Assembly: GCA_963575745.1 (NCBI GenBank)
Contig: CAUYUJ010014344.1
Location: 22,372 to 86,371 of the forward strand
From: Prorocentrum cordatum
Lineage: Eukaryota > Sar > Dinophyceae > Prorocentrales > Prorocentraceae
Length of the DNA stretch: 64,000 nt
Reading direction: 5' to 3'
This document shows positions 39,567 through 52,380 of this stretch, in pieces. Below the pieces are notes generated by a model. That model searched no databases. It was not told the DNA's origin and worked only from the letters and a program-made list of their open reading frames with translations. How positions within the stretch are numbered: the first letter of the stretch is position 1; every line of letters starts with the position of its first letter. The position numbers and the translations under genes were made by a program.

Positions 39567-41220
39567 GGTTGCGGCGGTCGCCGCCCAGCTTGGCAGTGGG
39601 ACTGCGCCAGGCTAGCCGAGAGAACGCGCAGCGGCACCTGCAGCTGCTGCTGCTGTTGTGCCCGCGCGTTCTTTGGCTGATCTTCCCTCTGCTGCTGCTG
39701 CTGCTGCTGCCTCTTTTTATTATTGCATGGCTTCCCCCGCTTCCGCCGAGACACTCCCCGCAAAGACGAGCCCGACAGCGCCCCGAGACAGTTCGAGACG
39801 CCGCCGTGACGCCTCCGATATCATCCAAAAGCACGCCGAGAGGGCCGCGACGCGGCCCAGAAACGCCGCTGATATTTCAAGGCGGCGCCCGAAAAGGCGC
39901 GGCGGCGAAAGGTGGCCGGTAGGGCGGCCCGGGAGATTCGCCGAAGGCCCCTGGAGGTTCCCAGGGCCCCCCAACAAAGGTCCGAGCGGACCGCCAAGCC
40001 TTCCCCTCCTTCCTTTCTGATCGTTGGTCTCTCTACTGCACTCGCTCCTGTGCGCCGCGAGAGTGTTTTTTGTTGCGTCACTGTGCGCCGGCCCCCCCCC
40101 TCTCTTTGTCGAGTCCTCCCATCGTGGATTCCCTCGCCGTGGGGGAGTGGCATTGGCTGTGCGTGCGTGCCGCGCGCCGTGCCGCGCTGCGCGCTTAGGC
40201 CGACCGCGACGCCTCAATCGGCGACCGTGCCTAACGGGCCCCCGCCACGTGCAGCCTTTCCCCCTTATGGCCTCTTCGCCCGCCCTGAATGAGGCTGCCG
40301 CGGTCCATGTATCTCACTGCCCAGTGCTACTCTGGTCTCATCGTGGTGCTATCGTGCTCGTAATTCCTAGCATGCCACTCTGTGATAGCGGGCGACTCCA
40401 CAGCCTTAAAATCAGCGATGGCGTGGGCTCGCGTCTGCTTCCCTGGGAGGCGGGCTGCCTGCTGGTGGGTCTGCTGGGGGTTTGGTCGTTTTGCTGTGCG
40501 TTTGGGCTTGTTAAGTTCGGACGGACGGATGGTAGTGTCCCTGCGAGGCCTAGTGGTGAGGATCGCGTTCCGTTGCGGGTCCCTCGAGCGGTCCGCAGAG
40601 GCTCGAACCCCGTGGGGCTGTCCTTCGGCTGCCGCCTCGCGGAGTTGAAGCTTACAGGGTTCATTGGAATGCGAGCGGATGCGATGTGTGCCTGGTGGGA
40701 GTAGCTTGGGGCGCCATGCCCCACTTTTTCGTGAAGGCGACGTGGAGTCACCGCTTCCGCGTTCGCCGCGGCCGTGGTGCGGCGTGGGCGCGTTTCGCCC
40801 CCAGCGTGGCGGGCAGGGCAGGGGTCCTCGTCCGTGTGGGGCAAAACCAGCTGTCCCAGGCCCCTGACGTCCCGGACCCCTTCTCTGGGGACCAGCTTCT
40901 CATCCCGAGTCGTTTTTTGACGGTCCCGAGGCCTGGGAAGGGCCCCCATAGCCCGAAAATGGCGAAAAACCTTCCGTCGTGATTTCTTCGCGACGCGAGT
41001 GGTCTGGGGTGGGAGTTGGGGGCGGTGGTCGGGCAGCGGTGGTGGGGTTGTTGGGGGCTCTCGTGGCACCTGCGTCGGGTGCCTTCCGCGCGGCGGCAGC
41101 GCGGCCTCGGCGGCGGTACGGGCGCAGAAGGGCGGCAGGATTCAGGGGACCACATGGATGTCCTGTTCCGGGAGGTCGCGCCCGTGCTTCCCGTGCGCCC
41201 CTGCGGTGGGGCCCTGGGTT
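39567..41220. other. No supported gene; GC-rich, with a CTG run
   Basis: A short CTG-rich stretch lies at about 39640-39710. The rest is GC-rich, with overlapping Arg/Pro/Ala ORFs in several frames that have no conserved motif. I see no RNA gene. Confidence 0.5.
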
Positions 41221-41493
41221 CGTCGTCGTCCTCCTCCTCCTTCTTTTCCTCCTCCTCCTCCTCCTCCTCGTCTTTTTCCTGCGCCTCCTCTTCCTCGTCC
41301 TCCTCCTCCTTCTCCATTTCCATCGCCTCCTCCTCCTCCAACTCCTCCTCCTTCTCCTCTCCTCCTCCTCCTCCTCCTCCTCCTCCTCCTCCTCCTCCCT
41401 CTCCTCCCTCTTCCTCCTCCCCCCTCCTCCATCTCCATCTCCTCCTCCTCCTCCTCCCCCTCCTCCTCCTCCTCCTGCTCCTTCTCCTCCTCC

Positions 41494-41543
<50 letters not shown>

Positions 41544-41586
41544 CTCCTCCTTCTCCTCCTCCTTCTCCTCCTCCTCCTCCTCCCTC
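41221..41586. repeat. TCC/CTC triplet array
   Basis: About 365 bp of imperfect CTCCTC with CTT and CCC interruptions. On the minus strand it is a GGA purine tract. Poly-Pro, poly-Ser, poly-Leu, poly-Glu and poly-Arg ORFs all arise from it and are not credible genes. Confidence 0.9.
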
Positions 41587-44528
41587 TGGGCTCTGTGGGC
41601 CTGGGTTTGGCGCTGGTGCCCGAGTGGCTCTGCGCGGCAGTGGTCGGGACGGTTGCGCTTGGCGCCCTTGAGGCGCCGCGTGGGCGGGCGGGGGCGCGGC
41701 GCCCGTGTTGCCCCCCGTCGTCGCAGGGCCGCCCACGGCATGTTAATAACCGCCGTGGTCCGCCCCGACTGCAGCTGGGCGGAGCTTGGGACGGGCGGCG
41801 GCTGAGACCAGGTACCCGGAGGTCCAACCGATTCAAAATATCAAGACGGAGGTTTTTGACAGTTTTCGGCCTCCAGGGGACCTCGCCGGGCCCCAGGAAC
41901 GTCAACAAAGCGGCTCAGGATGCAAAATCGGTTCCGGGGAAGGGGTCCAGACCTCTGGGGGTGGACGTAGTGAAGAAATCAAGACGTCGGGGGGGGGGTC
42001 TGGGTAAGCCACGTCGGCCGGCCAGAGGGAGCAGGCCTGCGGGGGTGGATCCACACTGCGCAAGTCGCTCACAGGAGCCAGGGCCTCGAGCCTCCGCGTC
42101 CGCTATGGCGTGGCGCACTGCGGCGAAGGTTCCGCCCGCGGGGCGACCAGCGGCATCTCGACTGGAGACCCGCTTCCGTCAAGCGGGGCAGTTAGGGCGG
42201 GCGAGGCAGCTCCGGGGCGCTCGTCCTGGGCACGAGGTCCGGGAGTGCGTAGTGATAAAAGCAAGGTTCGGAGTGCCCCGTGCGCGTCTTCGCTGAGCGG
42301 GAGGCGAGTTGGGGCGAAACGTGCCAGCTCATTCTCTCGCGTGTCGTGGGTGCCAGGGACCGGTTGGTGCGGGGTCGGGGGGATCAGCTCGCCGATGCGG
42401 GGGCTCAGTTCAGGCGGCGAGCGGGTGCTGCGGGATAGCTTGGGCAGTGGTGTTGGCCTGTGTGGATGGTAGAGCGGCGTGGATCGCAATTCGCGGTTGC
42501 CATCGCAGCGGCGTCCATCTGATGAAACTGCCAAACAGCAAACGTGATGATGGGCCACGGCCATGTGGGAGCCAGGGTGCAGTGAGGGGCCTGCATGACG
42601 TGGATGCGGCGCGCGGGCCATCTGGCGAGGAGCGGAGCATAGCCGTCGGGGGGGGCGCCCCGGGGAGACGCATGCCGTCGTCGTCCGGGCGCGCGTGGCC
42701 GGACCCTCCGGCTGTTGCATACCTCGACCCGCGACGCTCAGCACTTGTTGTGTTTATGTGTGTGTGTGTGTTCCACAATGGGGCGGCGCCGCCTTCCGGG
42801 CGCTGCCATTTGAGCGTTCGGTGGAGTTTCCTCTGGAGCCATGGTGCGTGCGAGGGGTGTACCGAAATTGACATGCAGAGGGCAGAGGCAGGGATGGGGA
42901 TGGGGGGGGGGACTGGGAGGCGGAGGGGGAGGAAGGCGGGAGGTGGAAAGTTACGCGGGGCGTTGCACATTTAAAACGAGGACCCAACACCACAAGATGG
43001 TCGGGAACATTGGTGCGTTTCGCAGGTCATTCGGGTCTTGTCGCGGGGAGGTCAGCCGCGCCAGTTGCCCCGAACGGGCCTTCGGCGTGCCTGCCTTGTT
43101 TGGTCTTTTTTGGGGGGGCGCTATTGTACATGAAGGTGCCAAAGTCGCCTCGGACGTCGCTTTGACGTACGATCCGCGTGTCTACAGTTGCCCCTGGTGG
43201 GGGTTCGATGAACACTGCACTTGATCGTTGTGTTTTTGCACATTCTTGCCTAGCTCTTCGGTCTCATGCGCGGCCCGTTCATGTCAAGAAATGCTTCCAT
43301 TCGTTTGTCATGCGTCATTTCGCGCAGTGCCCTGTTGTAAACATGACGCCGCGCCGAATGGATGGAAGTAGCGGTTCGTCGTATTTCATGGCGTATGAAA
43401 GTAGCGGCCTTGGCCTGGCATGTAGGAGTGTCAATGGATGTGAAGTATGTCGTGTTGGAATATTGGATCAAGGGAAACGTTGGATGAAAGTCCCGATGGA
43501 AGCTGGGCAGATTTTACTGGGGCTTGGAGGAGCACCGCGTCCGCATCAGAAGCAGAGGCGGTACCAGCAGCCACATGCGTGGACACGATTCGACACGCCA
43601 AGGGTTCGTTCGTGCGTGTTGCGCCACACGGTCCAGACTTCGGCGTTCAGGTTCTGCCGGTACTGTGCGCTTGATGCTCCCATCCCAATTCCTGCCTGAT
43701 GCATCGTTCATGGAGGTCGCGTGGCGGCTTGTGGGTCAGCCATCAAAACAATGAGCGCTTGGGAGCAGGAACGAGACAGGGCTTACATATACTGAAGCGA
43801 TGTCGCAGCGGGAACGCAGGCGATGGACGGTGGATGTAATACGGTTGATGCGGAAGAGGGTTAGCATGATGTGGCGACGGTTGAGGAGACATCATCAGAA
43901 GGATGGGGAGGTCAGCGAAAAGGATAATGAGGGTGGTGGTGGTGGAGAAGAGGAGGAAGGACAGTATCAATGAGGGGAGGGGCAGGAGCGAGCAGTGGTG
44001 CGCTGCGCAACCCATCTTGGTTCTCAGGCCGCAGCCCATCCCGTTGTGATGGCTTGCGCCAGGCTATTAGTTCTACATATCGGACCCTTGCATGCATGAG
44101 GCGCTTCCTCTCCAGATCTTTGACGCGCTCTTGGGGGAGATGCCCAGGGCTACTGTTGTCGACCTCATGTTAAGCCAGCTGCCAGACTGATGCACTTTTC
44201 ACGGAAAAGGAGGAGCAAGAGGAGGTGGAGGAGGCGGAGGAGAAGGAGGAGGACGAGGGCTTACACCATTCTTGTCTTTTGGCCAATGTGTGCCCCGATT
44301 TCCCGTTGCTTCTTCGATTGCACAGAATTGACATCGACCCCCGCCTGCTCCCAGGAAACCGCTTGCGAGACAGCGCTGGTGCTTTCAGCCAGTCGGTCTG
44401 CGCAATAAGCCCCTGGGCTGGCCTGGAGCGCCTCCTCCATACGGAAAGAGAGGGGATATGACAGTACGGGTGGGGACGGGGATGGGAGGGAATTGTTACG
44501 GGGATGCGAGTGGGTCTGGGATGGGGCA
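41587..44528. other. No supported gene; one minisatellite module inside
   Basis: GC-rich DNA with scattered short ORFs. At 42790-43005 a diverged unit of the 90 bp minisatellite (GCGAGGGGTGTACCGAAATT) is followed by a G/GA-rich tract and ACGAGGACCCAACACCACAA, the same end module as at 25577-25605. A 173-residue ORF at 43178-43699 has no recognisable feature. Confidence 0.5.
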
Positions 44529-44775
44529 CGGAGGAGGAGGAGGAGGAGGAGGAGGAGGAGGAGGAGGAGAGGAGGAGGAGAGGAGGAGGAGGAAGGAGGA
44601 GGAAGAGGAGGAGGAGAGGAGGTAGGAGGAGGAGGAGAGAGGAGGAGGAGGAGGAGGGAGGTGGAGGAGGAGGAGGAGGAGGAGGAGGAGGAGGAGGAGG
44701 AGGGAGGAGGAGGAGGAGGAGGAGAGGAGGAGGAGGAGGAGGAGGATGTGGTGGTGGTGGTGGTGGTGGTGGGGA
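44529..44775. repeat. GGA triplet array ending in a GGT run
   Basis: About 225 bp of imperfect GGAGGA, then GGTGGTGGT. It is a purine-strand tract on plus. ORFs through it are homopolymer artefacts. Confidence 0.9.
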
Positions 44776-45139
44776 TTCAGGACGCAGATTCTTAGACGCT
44801 TCTGTTCCCTTCGGGGCCTCTGGAGTCCTCCTCCGTAGGAGGAGGAGGGGAAAGGGGGGAGAGGAGTGAAGAGGCAGGAGTTTTCTGGGCACGTTCAAAC
44901 GTCCTCGGAGTTTTTTGTCGAGGCTCATTCAGGTTCGAGGGGGGCTGGGGGAGGAAGATGGGACATGACTGGAAGGCGGAGGGGGAGGACTGGGGAGTGG
45001 GAGGAGGCGACGAGAGTGTTGAAGCGGGGCCTCTTCCCCCCATTCACGTCCACCCCCTCCCCTCCCCCTCTCCTCTGGGCGTCGCCGGAGTTGGCCCGGG
45101 CCCGAGAGGTGGCCCCGGCTGCGCACTTTCCAGGAATCC

Positions 45140-45290
45140 AACGGACATCCACCGGTTTCTTCGGAAATCCGTAGGATTCCTGAGGCGATCCGTAGGATCC
45201 CATAGGACATCTACAGGAATCCTCGGGACAGCCATTGGATTCCTCAGGAAATCCGTGGGACTCCTCAGGAAAAATCCATCGCATTCCTTC
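45140..45290. repeat. Short degenerate repeats of a GGAATCC/AGGATTCC type
   Basis: About eight interspersed copies of near-palindromic steps such as TAGGATTCCTGAGG, ACAGGAATCCTCGGG and TGGATTCCTCAGG within 150 bp. They could fold locally. No coding content. Confidence 0.6.
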
Positions 45291-45473
45291 CGGGAGGCCG
45301 CGGAGGGCCTCCAGTGCCAAGCGATCACGCCCCGCGGGGCCCTCGGGGGGGGCTCGAGCGCGCCACGGAGGCGTGCGGGGGCGTGGGCCGCCTCGTGGGG
45401 TCGGCAGCGCTGGCGGTCGCAAGCGCGTCGGCAGAGCCGGAGGGCACGGGCCACACGCAGGCGGCACGAAGAG

Positions 45474-45708
45474 GACTCCTCCTCCTCCCCCTCCTCCTCC
45501 TCGTCCTCGTCCTCGTCCTCCTCCTCCTCCTCCTCCTCCTCCTCCTCCTCCTCCTCCTCCTCCTCCTCCTCCCCCTCCCCCTCCTTTTCCTCCTCCTCCT
45601 CCTCCTCCTGCTCCCCCTCCTCCTCTTTTCCCTCCTCCTTCTCCTCCTCCTCCTCCTCCTGCTCCTGCTCCTCCTCCTCCTCCTCCTCCTCCTCCTCCTC
45701 CTCCTGGG
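45474..45708. repeat. CTC/TCC triplet array
   Basis: About 235 bp of imperfect CTCCTC with CTG, CCC and TTC interruptions. It is similar in make-up to the array at 41221. Confidence 0.9.
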
Positions 45709-45769
45709 GGGGATGGTAAAACTCGGCGGCGAGCGAGGGGGTGGGAAGTGTGAAGGAGAGGGCCTTCTC

Positions 45770-45905
45770 AGAGGGCTCGGAAGTCCCTCCTGCCTTCTGA
45801 GAAGTTTTTTAAGTTTCCCTGGAAACATAACACAAAACTTCTCAGCAGGTGCGAGGGCTTCTGAGAAGTCCCGCCGCCTTCTGAGAAGGCCTTGTTCTTC
45901 TCATT
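45770..45905. repeat. Cluster of CTTCTGAGAAG motifs
   Basis: CCTTCTGAGAAGT, ACTTCTCAGCAGG, GCTTCTGAGAAGTCC and CCTTCTGAGAAGGCC occur within about 120 bp, each near-palindromic. Function unknown. Confidence 0.65.
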
Positions 45906-46593
45906 CCCCCCCTCGCTCGCCCCTGACTAGCGCCTCGCTGCCCAGGCCAGGCAGGTGTTCTTCTGCCAGGGCGGGCGGGGCGGCCTGGGCCCTCTCGTGC
46001 GGCGCGGAGCGCAGCACGAGGCGGCCAAGGGTGGCTCCTCCCGCTGCCCTCCCCTGCTCCTCCTGGGAGCGTCCGCAGTCGCAGCCGAAACTCGGGGCCC
46101 ATCTCGCTCCGATCGATCCAGGTCGATTCCGATGGCGGTTTCTTCGGGCATCCCCACGGCCCGACCCGACGCCCGCGCGGTGCCCGTGTGGCGCTGCTGT
46201 GCACCCTGGCGCAGCCGACCCGATTCGACGTCGACTCCGTGCCGATGCGGCCCGATCCGACGCTCGGCCTCTCGTCCGCCGCCTCGTGCGCGCCGCGTTC
46301 CCGCACCCTCGGTGTGCTGCGATCGGCCCGTGGCCGAGGGCAGGCGCGGCGAGCATGCTGGAGCGGGGACCACTCCAGGGGCTCGGCAGGGGCTCGGCAG
46401 GACCCCCCTCCTGGGCCGCTTGGGCGGGTGCCGGGGCCGTCTTGGAGTCCTCCTTGGGCCGGTCTTCGGGCGGCCGTGGGTCCGGGGGGTCTGGTGGCCG
46501 CCTGGGGCCGTCCGGAACAGTAATACAAGGCAACAGCCAGAGCAAGAGAACCCAGAAGAAAGACATAACAAAACAGGATCAGAAACAAACACC

Positions 46594-46629
<36 letters not shown>

Positions 46630-47230
46630 GGGTCCTCTCGGGGCCCACCTTCTTCTGGGCCGTCGTCCTCGGGTCCAGGACGGGGGAAGCCTGTCCGCGG
46701 CCGGGGCTTGCCGTGGCCCGGCGAGCCCCTCGGCTCCGCCTTCGGCGCGCTTCCCGGTGGCACGGCGGCCGGTGCCGTCTCCCTCGGTGCCGCGGCGGCG
46801 CCGTCGCGGGGCGGAAAGCCCGAGCAGCCTCCGGGGGCCCGGTTTCGGGCGGGGCTTCAGCCAGGAGCCCGCAGCGCGGAGTTCCAAGCAGCATAATTAT
46901 GCGGTCGACGTCCCGTTGGGGACCTGCAGGAGCGGAGACGGCTCAGCATGGACTGTGCGGTGTCGGGACGTGTACCGTTCGTAGAGGACGGGTTCAGCAC
47001 GACCCACCTTTGATTTCTGCCACTGCTTGCCCGTTGGCTTGCCTTTGGGCTTTCCGTGTTGCATGTGGGATTACCTGTGGTTCCCATGGTTTTGCTATTG
47101 AATTCGGTTACTATCGGAGGTGTCCATTGGATTTCCGAGGGGCTTGCTGCGGTGTTCTCTTGCTTGCTTGCTCACGTGCTTGCATGCTTGCACGTTTTAC
47201 CAGAAGAAAACCCGAAATCAGTGGATGGTT
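45906..47230. other. No supported gene; 30-base T run near 46600
   Basis: GC-rich DNA with Arg/Pro/Gly-rich ORFs in nearly all frames and no motif. A T run at about 46599-46628 follows GAAACAAACACCCAGG. I see nothing else. Confidence 0.5.
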
Positions 47231-47234
47231 TGAG

Positions 47235-47500
47235 CATTCGCGATCTGGATACGTATTGAGATCGATTGTGAGATCGGTCGTGAGATCGATAGTAGGATCG
47301 ATCGTGAGGACGATCGTAAGGTCGACCATGAGACCGATTGTGAAGTCGATTCAGTGAGATCGATTTTGAGATTGCTCGTGCGATCCATAGTGAGATCGAT
47401 TGTGAAATCGATAGTGAGATCGATTGTGACATCGATAGTGAAATTGATGGAGACGTGAGTCATGAGATCGATGTTGAGACCGATCGATAATTAGATCGAC
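47235..47500. repeat. GAGATCGAT minisatellite
   Basis: About 18 degenerate copies of a 12-14 bp unit close to GAGATCGATTGT. Nearly every copy keeps GATC, and many keep ATCGAT. ORFs with repeated S/R/I/D residues on the minus strand reflect the unit, not a protein. Confidence 0.85.
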
Positions 47501-47625
47501 CAAGAACCCAGGAACCCGGAAACCCGGGAACCCCGCCGCACACTGAAATCGTCCTGGAACCAGCAACCAGAAATCCGGGGACCCTGAACCGGGAACCCGG
47601 GAACCCGGCCGCCTATTGGAATCGG
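47501..47625. repeat. AACCCGGGAACCC repeats
   Basis: Repeats of GGAACCCGGAAACCCGGG type at 47508-47535 and 47585-47612, joined by unique bases. Short and imperfect. Confidence 0.7.
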
Positions 47626-47714
47626 CCCAGAATTCTTGCCAAATCTTTCAATATCCGCTAGGACCCCTTCAGTGCAAGCACTGATCGGGGAATGCGTGTA
47701 ATCTTTTTGATTTA

Positions 47715-47915
47715 TCACTTGAATGCGAACATACTTGATCGCTTGCCTGATTGCTTGCGCGCGTGCTTTCTGCCGACTTGATTGTGTGCTTGCTTGCGTG
47801 CATGCCTCCGTGCTCGCTTAATACATTGCTTGCTTATGTGTATGCGTTTTTACTTGGGTGGTTTTCTGCTTGCTTGAACGATTGCATGTTTGTCGGTTTG
47901 CTTGATTGCTCATGC
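47715..47915. repeat. TTGCTTGAT-type repeats
   Basis: Degenerate GCTTGCTTG and TTGATTGCTTGC steps across about 200 bp. A 77-residue Cys/Leu-rich ORF covers them but looks repeat-derived. Confidence 0.6.
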
Positions 47916-49601
47916 ACACGCCTCCTGGCCGCGGAGGCGCCTGAGGCCGCGTGCGCACTCGTGGCGAGGATTCTCTACGCCTGAGGCCTCCTCCCGCGTT
48001 CCTCCTCCGCGGCCGTCCTTCTCTTTCCCCTAGCAGCCGGTTTGTGCTTGAGTTCTGGTGCGGTCCGCCCTGGCTGCTGACCGAACAGATGTGCCTGTTT
48101 GGTGGCGGTATTTGTGCCCCGCTAACTCTTGGATGGTCTCACGGATGATATGACGCGACTCTGTCTGGGCCGACAGAGTGCCTAAGAGAGGGATTTGGTG
48201 CATACCAGCATGCGTGCACAAACGCCACTTCGCCCTCACTGGCCTCCCCCCTTCCTCTCCCTGTGCCTTCCTCCCTCCTTCACCCTCTTCCCCCCTCCTT
48301 CCCTTGCTTTCCCCCTCTTCTTCGCGCGGCAGCGATGAGGGAGGGATTCACGGGCAAGTCGCGCGCAGGCTCCCTGCCTTCTGAACTCGAGGCCCACGTA
48401 CGCACCTGGATATGATTTTCAGGCGCGCCTGCTGCCTCCGCCCCTTTGGCGCGTTTGCGCAGTGTACTCCTCCTCGCCTCCGTCTCCTTGCCATCCTCGT
48501 CGTCCTCCTCCTCCTCCTCCTCGTCCTTGTCCTCCTTCTCCTCTTCCTCCTCCTGTGCGCGAGTGAGTGGAGCCTGTTTGCATGGGCACCCGCCTTGGCG
48601 CGTTCTCCGAGGCAGGGTGAAAAGGGGCCAGGCGTGTACGTGATCGGGGTGAGGAGGGTGAGGATGAGGGCGGAGGGGAAAACGCGGTGCAGAAAATGTG
48701 TGTTTCTGGGGAAGTGTCCAGCGTGCGCCAATCAGTGAGAGCGATCCGCCCTTCACCGGGTCAGCCATTGCACAACACTTCTCATTATCAGATTCGAGGA
48801 AGTCTCGAGCGACAGCCCCATTTTGAAAAAGGCACCGCCCTCCATCCGTGTAGCTGTTGCGCGTGGTTGAATTCCTGGTCGAATGCTTGACGTTGTGTAG
48901 AGCGAAAACCAGGTTGGAATCATGAACCGCCGTCCGTCTGTACAGCTGTATCACGCTTTCAAAACGAATGTGCGCGGTACTACCGCGAAAGCCGCTTTCC
49001 GCCTTCGCAGATATTGCACGCTTTGAAAACGAGTCTGCGCGGCGCCTAAATGAGAGACTCCTTTGGGAAACGATATACCATGCTTCAGGTTCATACACAA
49101 TGATGATGTCTCATGTGTAACCCCAAGTTTGCCCTACTGGCACGTCTGATGGTGCGGCGAGGGGGAGTCGTCGAAAACGACGCCTTCGGCGAGTCATTGC
49201 CGCGTGAAGCGTCCTGCGAACGCGTGGCCACGCCAGTGAAGTGCGTGTTTCCTCAACTGCTGGGGAATCCCTTGAGAAAACTGGGGAGGCGTCTTCTGTC
49301 TGTGCCGGTCCTGAGGCTGTCTTGTGGGTCTTTTCTTGCCTTTTGCGCCTTCATGAGGCCTCTGGCACTCGTGGGCCATCTTCTTAGGGATCTCTGGGGC
49401 CGTGTTAGGGCGCTCTTGGACCGTTTGGTGCCTTCGGGGGCCATCTTGGAGGCCTCTCCGGGCCGTCTTGGGGTCCCCTGTAGCCGTTTTGGGGTTCCCT
49501 TTTTCGGCCATCTTGGGGCTGTCTTTGGGGTCCTGGATTCATCTTGAGGATCTCAGGGGCCGTCAAGAGTCCCTCTCGGAATTCTCTTGGTCCGTCTGTG
49601 A
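47916..49601. other. No supported gene; decayed family E units
   Basis: A CTC-rich patch lies at 48470-48555. At about 48815-49045 there are diverged family E units (AACGAATGTGCGCGGTAC and ACCGCCCTCCATCCG). At 49270-49560 a stretch of GGCCATCTTGGGG-like phrases resembles 37875-38050 and 63236-63315, a third dispersed repeat. No gene is seen. Confidence 0.5.
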
Positions 49602-49604
49602 CGG

Positions 49605-49660
<56 letters not shown>

Positions 49661-50425
49661 CTGGTGGTGGTGCTGATGATGATGCTGATGCTGAGGCTAA
49701 TGCTGCTGCTGCTGCTGCTGATGATGATAATGATGCTAATGCTGATGCTGATGCTGATGATGACGATGCTGATGATGTTGATGACAATGACGATGCTGAT
49801 GGTGATGCTGATGTTGATGCTGACGATGATGATGCTGATGATGATGACGATGATGCTGATAGTTATGATGCTGCTGATGATGATGCTCACGATGATGCTG
49901 CTGCTGATGATGCTGATGATGCTGATGATGATGATGCTTATGATGGTCATGATGTTGATGATGCTGCTGCTGATGATTATGATCATGAGCATGCTGATGA
50001 TGTCGCTGATGATGCTGATGCTGATGCAGATGCTGATGATGCTGATGATGATGACACTGATGATGATGATGATGGTGGTGGTGGTGTTGGTGGTGGTCAT
50101 GATGATGCTGATGCTGATAATAATAATCATGATACTGATGTTGATGATGTTGTAGATGATGATGCTGATGATGCCCTTGATGCTGCTGCTGATGCTGATG
50201 ATGCCGATGACGATGACGATGATGCTGATGATGATGCTGATGATGAACATGCTGCTGGTGATCATGATGATGCAGATGATGCTGCTGCTGATTCTGATGA
50301 TGATGTTGATGATGATGATGCTGGTGATGGTGATGATGCTGATGATGATACTGTTGATGATGATGAGGATGGTGCTGATGATGCTGATGATGCTGATTAT
50401 GATGACGATGCTGCTGATGATGACA

Positions 50426-50458
<33 letters not shown>

Positions 50459-50636
50459 CTGAGGCTGATGATCCGGATACTGATGATGATACTGATGTTG
50501 ATGATGTTGATGATGATGCTGATGATGCTGATGATGCTTCTGCTGATGATGGTGACGATGACGATGACGATGATGCTGATGATGATGATGATTAGGATAA
50601 TGATAATGATGAGGATGATGATGATGATGATGATGC

Positions 50637-50667
<31 letters not shown>

Positions 50668-50963
50668 CATGCTGCTGCTAATGATGTTGATGATGATGCT
50701 GATGCCGATGATGATGTTGATGCTGATGATGCTGGTGATGATGAGAAGTATGCTGATGATGCTGATACTGTTGGTGATGATGATTACGATGCTGATGCTG
50801 ATCATAATGACGATGCTGATGATGATGATGATGCTGATGATGATGATGCGGATGATGATGATGCTGATGCGGGTGATGGTGCTGATGATGATGCTGATGA
50901 TGATGAGGGTATTGATGCTGCTGCTGATGATTATGATGATGACGATAATGCTGGTGATGATGC

Positions 50964-50997
<34 letters not shown>

Positions 50998-51236
50998 CAT
51001 GGCGATGCTGATGATGCTGATGATGCTGATGCTGCTGCTGCTGATGATGATATCGGTGATTATGATGATGATGACGCTGCCGATGACGATGAAGATGCTG
51101 ATGCAGATGATGATGCTGGTGATGACGACGACGACCAGCATGATGCTGCTGCTGATGATGATGCTGATGCTGATGATGATGCTGATGATGATGATGCTAA
51201 TGATGATGATGGTGGTGATGGTGGTCATGACGATGG

Positions 51237-51269
<33 letters not shown>

Positions 51270-51374
51270 GGAGGAGGAGGAGGAGGAGGAGGCGGAGGCG
51301 GAGCAGGCGGAGGAGGAGACCGAGGAGGAGGATGAGGAGGAGGAGGCGGAGGAGGGGGGAGGAGGAGGAGGAGA

Positions 51375-51419
<45 letters not shown>

Positions 51420-51445
51420 CTGATGATGATGATGATGATGATGAT

Positions 51446-51490
<45 letters not shown>

Positions 51491-51494
51491 CTGG

Positions 51495-51536
<42 letters not shown>

Positions 51537-51598
51537 GCATGATGTTGATGCTGATGCTGATGCTGATGCTGATGATGATGATGACGATGATGCTGATT

Positions 51599-51667
<69 letters not shown>

Positions 51668-51669
51668 AC

Positions 51670-51748
<79 letters not shown>

Positions 51749-51753
51749 AGGAG
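49602..51753. repeat. Giant GAT/GCT triplet array (about 2.15 kb), ending in GAG
   Basis: Almost every triplet is GAT, with GCT, GTT, GAC and GGT variants in the same register. Blocks change at about 51268 to GAGGAG, back to GAT at 51378, and to GAG at 51721. All six frames are open for long stretches (Asp/Ala, Met/Leu, Ile/Ser and others). There is no start context, no flanking protein-like sequence and no conserved domain, so I treat it as non-coding. Confidence 0.92.
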
Positions 51754-52380
51754 GAACATGAGGAACTGGGGAGGATGGGTTCAGTCGTTTTTTTTATTGG
51801 GGGGGGTATATCATTATTGTTGTTGTTCATATTTTGAAATTGTTATATGTAGTATATACATATATATACATATATTATTACAATTTCTTTCTGGGCTTGT
51901 GTTGGGTAGGGGGTTGGGGGTTGATGGGCTGTCCTCCGCCGTGTCGTTAGGGCGAGCTGGGCGGCTCGCCTGAGACTTCAAAGCTTGAGCATTTTAACAG
52001 CTGTGCGGGTGGTTGTGCGGCCCGACTTCCAAGTGGGGCTTTCGCCTGGGCGCCGTGGCGCAAACTAGGCCGAGATCAGACGATCTGCGCTGTCGAGAAA
52101 TCGCGATCGTTCAAGGTACTGCACTACGGGGGAAGAGCACAAAGCAAGGGGGGCGTAACGAGAAGGATGGACAGGGGCGAGGAGGAGGGCGGGGGAGGAG
52201 GCGATGGAGGATGATGTGGAAGACCACGGTTCGAGGGAGGAGGCGGACGTGGAGGAGTAGGAGGGACGGGGGAGGAGACTGAAGAGGAGGAGTGAGGATG
52301 GAGGAGGGAGGAATGAGGAAGGAGGAGGGAGGGAGGGAGGGAGGGAGCGAGGGAGGAGGAGGAGGGCGGGGGAGGAGGAG
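51754..52380. other. No supported gene between two GAT arrays
   Basis: It contains an AT-rich patch with TATATACATATATATACATA at about 51851-51870, then ordinary GC-rich DNA, then GGA/GGGA-rich sequence from 52165. No gene or RNA is recognised. Confidence 0.55.

Noticed and set aside
38801-39763. 320-residue minus-strand ORF opposite the 38975 candidate
   Set aside because: His/Arg-rich composition and a Gln run from the CTG stretch suggest a shadow; the plus frame looks more protein-like, though I am not certain.
40748-42296. Large Arg/Glu, Pro and Ser ORFs over the TCC array
   Set aside because: They are translations of a triplet repeat in each frame.
43178-43699. 173-residue ORF as a gene
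   Set aside because: No motif, no homologous copy in the window, and overlapping ORFs of similar length in other frames.
49402-51973. Long ORFs rich in Asp/Ala, Met/Leu, Ile/Ser through the GAT array
   Set aside because: All frames are open because the unit is three bases; no protein-like flanks or start context.
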